Shown: one piece after another, positions 6,581 to 7,302 of the stretch
How positions within the stretch are numbered: position 1 is the first letter of the stretch
Layout: each line of letters begins with the position of its first letter
Assembly: GCA_003447535.1 (NCBI GenBank)
Contig: DLYY01000181.1
Span: forward strand, 1-7,302
DNA length: 7,302 nt
DNA from: Bacteroidota bacterium
GTDB taxonomy: Bacteria; Bacteroidota; Bacteroidia; Chitinophagales; UBA8649
Reading direction: 5' to 3'
The notes under the pieces: generated by a model
Told to the model about the DNA's origin: nothing
Databases searched by the model: none
The model's input: the letters and a program-made list of their open reading frames with translations, nothing else
Program-made: the position numbers and the translations under genes

Positions 6581-7302
6581 ATGCTACGATTTATACCTAT
6601 TGCTGTACTAGCCTTAACCTGTTTTTCTTCAACTCTAAGTGCACAGCGAATGGCTTCGCATGAGGCAGATATCCTTAGCGATCAAGCGATTGTAAAAGCA
6701 CGAAACGAATCAGATGTACAACATGCAATTGAAGACGTACAAAAAGCACTTAATCTTCCCTCGCTACAGATCAAGGATTTCATCAGCCCTATCTTACCAG
6801 CATGGACGGTGAGCTTTGATGCTAATGAAGGTGATGTACATGCCGTAATTAAGGCACTCCATCATCATCCATTGATTGACATTGCACAAGGAGATCACGT
6901 AATTGAATATAGAGACACTGAACCCAATGATGCACTATATGGTGACCAATGGCAATACGTAAACAATGGAGGAAGCGGAGGACTACCCAATGCCGATCTT
7001 GATGCAGAGTTAGCATGGGATATCACAACAGGAGGATTCACAGCAAATGGAGATGAGATTGTAGTTGCCGTTATTGATGATGGTGTAGAGCTTGGCCACC
7101 CTGATTGGGGAGATAATCTTTGGACTAATGAAGCCGAAACCCCAAACAATAATGTTGATGATGACGGCAATGGTTATACCGACGATTACCTTGGCTGGTC
7201 TGCCTACAGCAATGATGACAATGTAGGTTCTGGCGGGAGTCATGGTACTCCGGTTGCTGGGATCATTGGTGCTCAAGGAAACAATGGAGTCGGCGTAACA
7301 GG
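6581..7302 (+). CDS. Secreted subtilisin-like (S8) serine protease, 5' part (truncated by window edge)
   Basis: The frame is open for 240 codons from the ATG at 6581 to the right edge. Residues 1-21 are a signal peptide (cleavage LSA|QR). Residues of about 22-112 look like a propeptide with a ferredoxin-like inhibitor pattern. Mature-type sequence begins near PNDALYGDQWQYVN (115-128), typical of S8 proteases. The catalytic Asp is D166 in VAVIDDGVE and the catalytic His is H221 in SHGTPVAGIIGA. An Asp/Asn-rich stretch at 189-202 (NNNVDDDGNGYTDD) is the usual calcium-binding insertion of this group. The catalytic Ser and any C-terminal domains lie beyond the window. The DDG after the Ile, together with NNGVGV after the His helix, recalls the kexin/proprotein-convertase branch, although such variants are also seen in bacterial S8 proteases. 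It probably degrades or processes extracellular proteins; export by T9SS is likely but not visible here. Confidence 0.92.
   Translation, partial: MLRFIPIAVLALTCFSSTLSAQRMASHEADILSDQAIVKARNESDVQHAIEDVQKALNLPSLQIKDFISPILPAWTVSFDANEGDVHAVIKALHHHPLIDIAQGDHVIEYRDTEPNDALYGDQWQYVNNGGSGGLPNADLDAELAWDITTGGFTANGDEIVVAVIDDGVELGHPDWGDNLWTNEAETPNNNVDDDGNGYTDDYLGWSAYSNDDNVGSGGSHGTPVAGIIGAQGNNGVGVT

Noticed and set aside
6895..7276. Two overlapping minus-strand frames of 91 and 88 codons
   Set aside because: They are antisense to the S8 protease, whose Asp and His motifs show the plus strand is coding. The frames are Ser/Pro- and Ile-rich shadows.

Overview
The window looks like Bacteroidota (Flavobacteriia-like) chromosome. 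The strongest evidence is a complete type B C-terminal sorting domain of the type IX secretion system (T9SS, the gliding motility-associated C-terminal domain family) at the end of a long PKD-repeat protein. Supporting evidence is the moderately low GC, mostly weak Shine-Dalgarno signals, and three signal peptides that end in Ala followed by Gln (the Bacteroidetes 'Q-rule'). The genus cannot be read from the sequence.

Layout, left to right: (1) positions 1-428, minus strand, is the 5' part of a secreted peptide-N-glycosidase F-like protein that runs off the left edge. (2) Positions 429-533 form a short divergent intergenic region. (3) Positions 534-1790, plus strand, encode a secreted alpha/beta hydrolase of the secretory-lipase kind with a readable Ser-Asp-His triad. 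(4) Positions 1791-1901 are a spacer with no terminator hairpin. (5) Positions 1902-6455, plus strand, encode a 1517-residue cell-surface or secreted protein: signal peptide, about 15 PKD modules, two Cys-containing Ig-like modules and a type B sorting domain. (6) Positions 6456-6580 are a spacer holding a GC-rich element that folds into a long hairpin and probably terminates the PKD gene. (7) Positions 6581-7302, plus strand, are the 5' part of a secreted subtilisin-family (S8) protease that runs off the right edge.

All four genes encode exported proteins. They include a predicted ester hydrolase, a deglycosylase-like protein, a protease and a large modular surface or adhesin-like protein, which suits a polymer- or glycoprotein-degrading, surface-attached lifestyle. 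Joint function is inference from adjacency only. I see no RNA genes, CRISPR arrays, transposases, phage genes or defence genes. I found no convincing new multi-gene system. The points most worth a second look are the intergenic hairpin with two competing folds, the regular cysteine pair in the PKD array, and the divergent active-site surroundings of the PNGase F-like protein.
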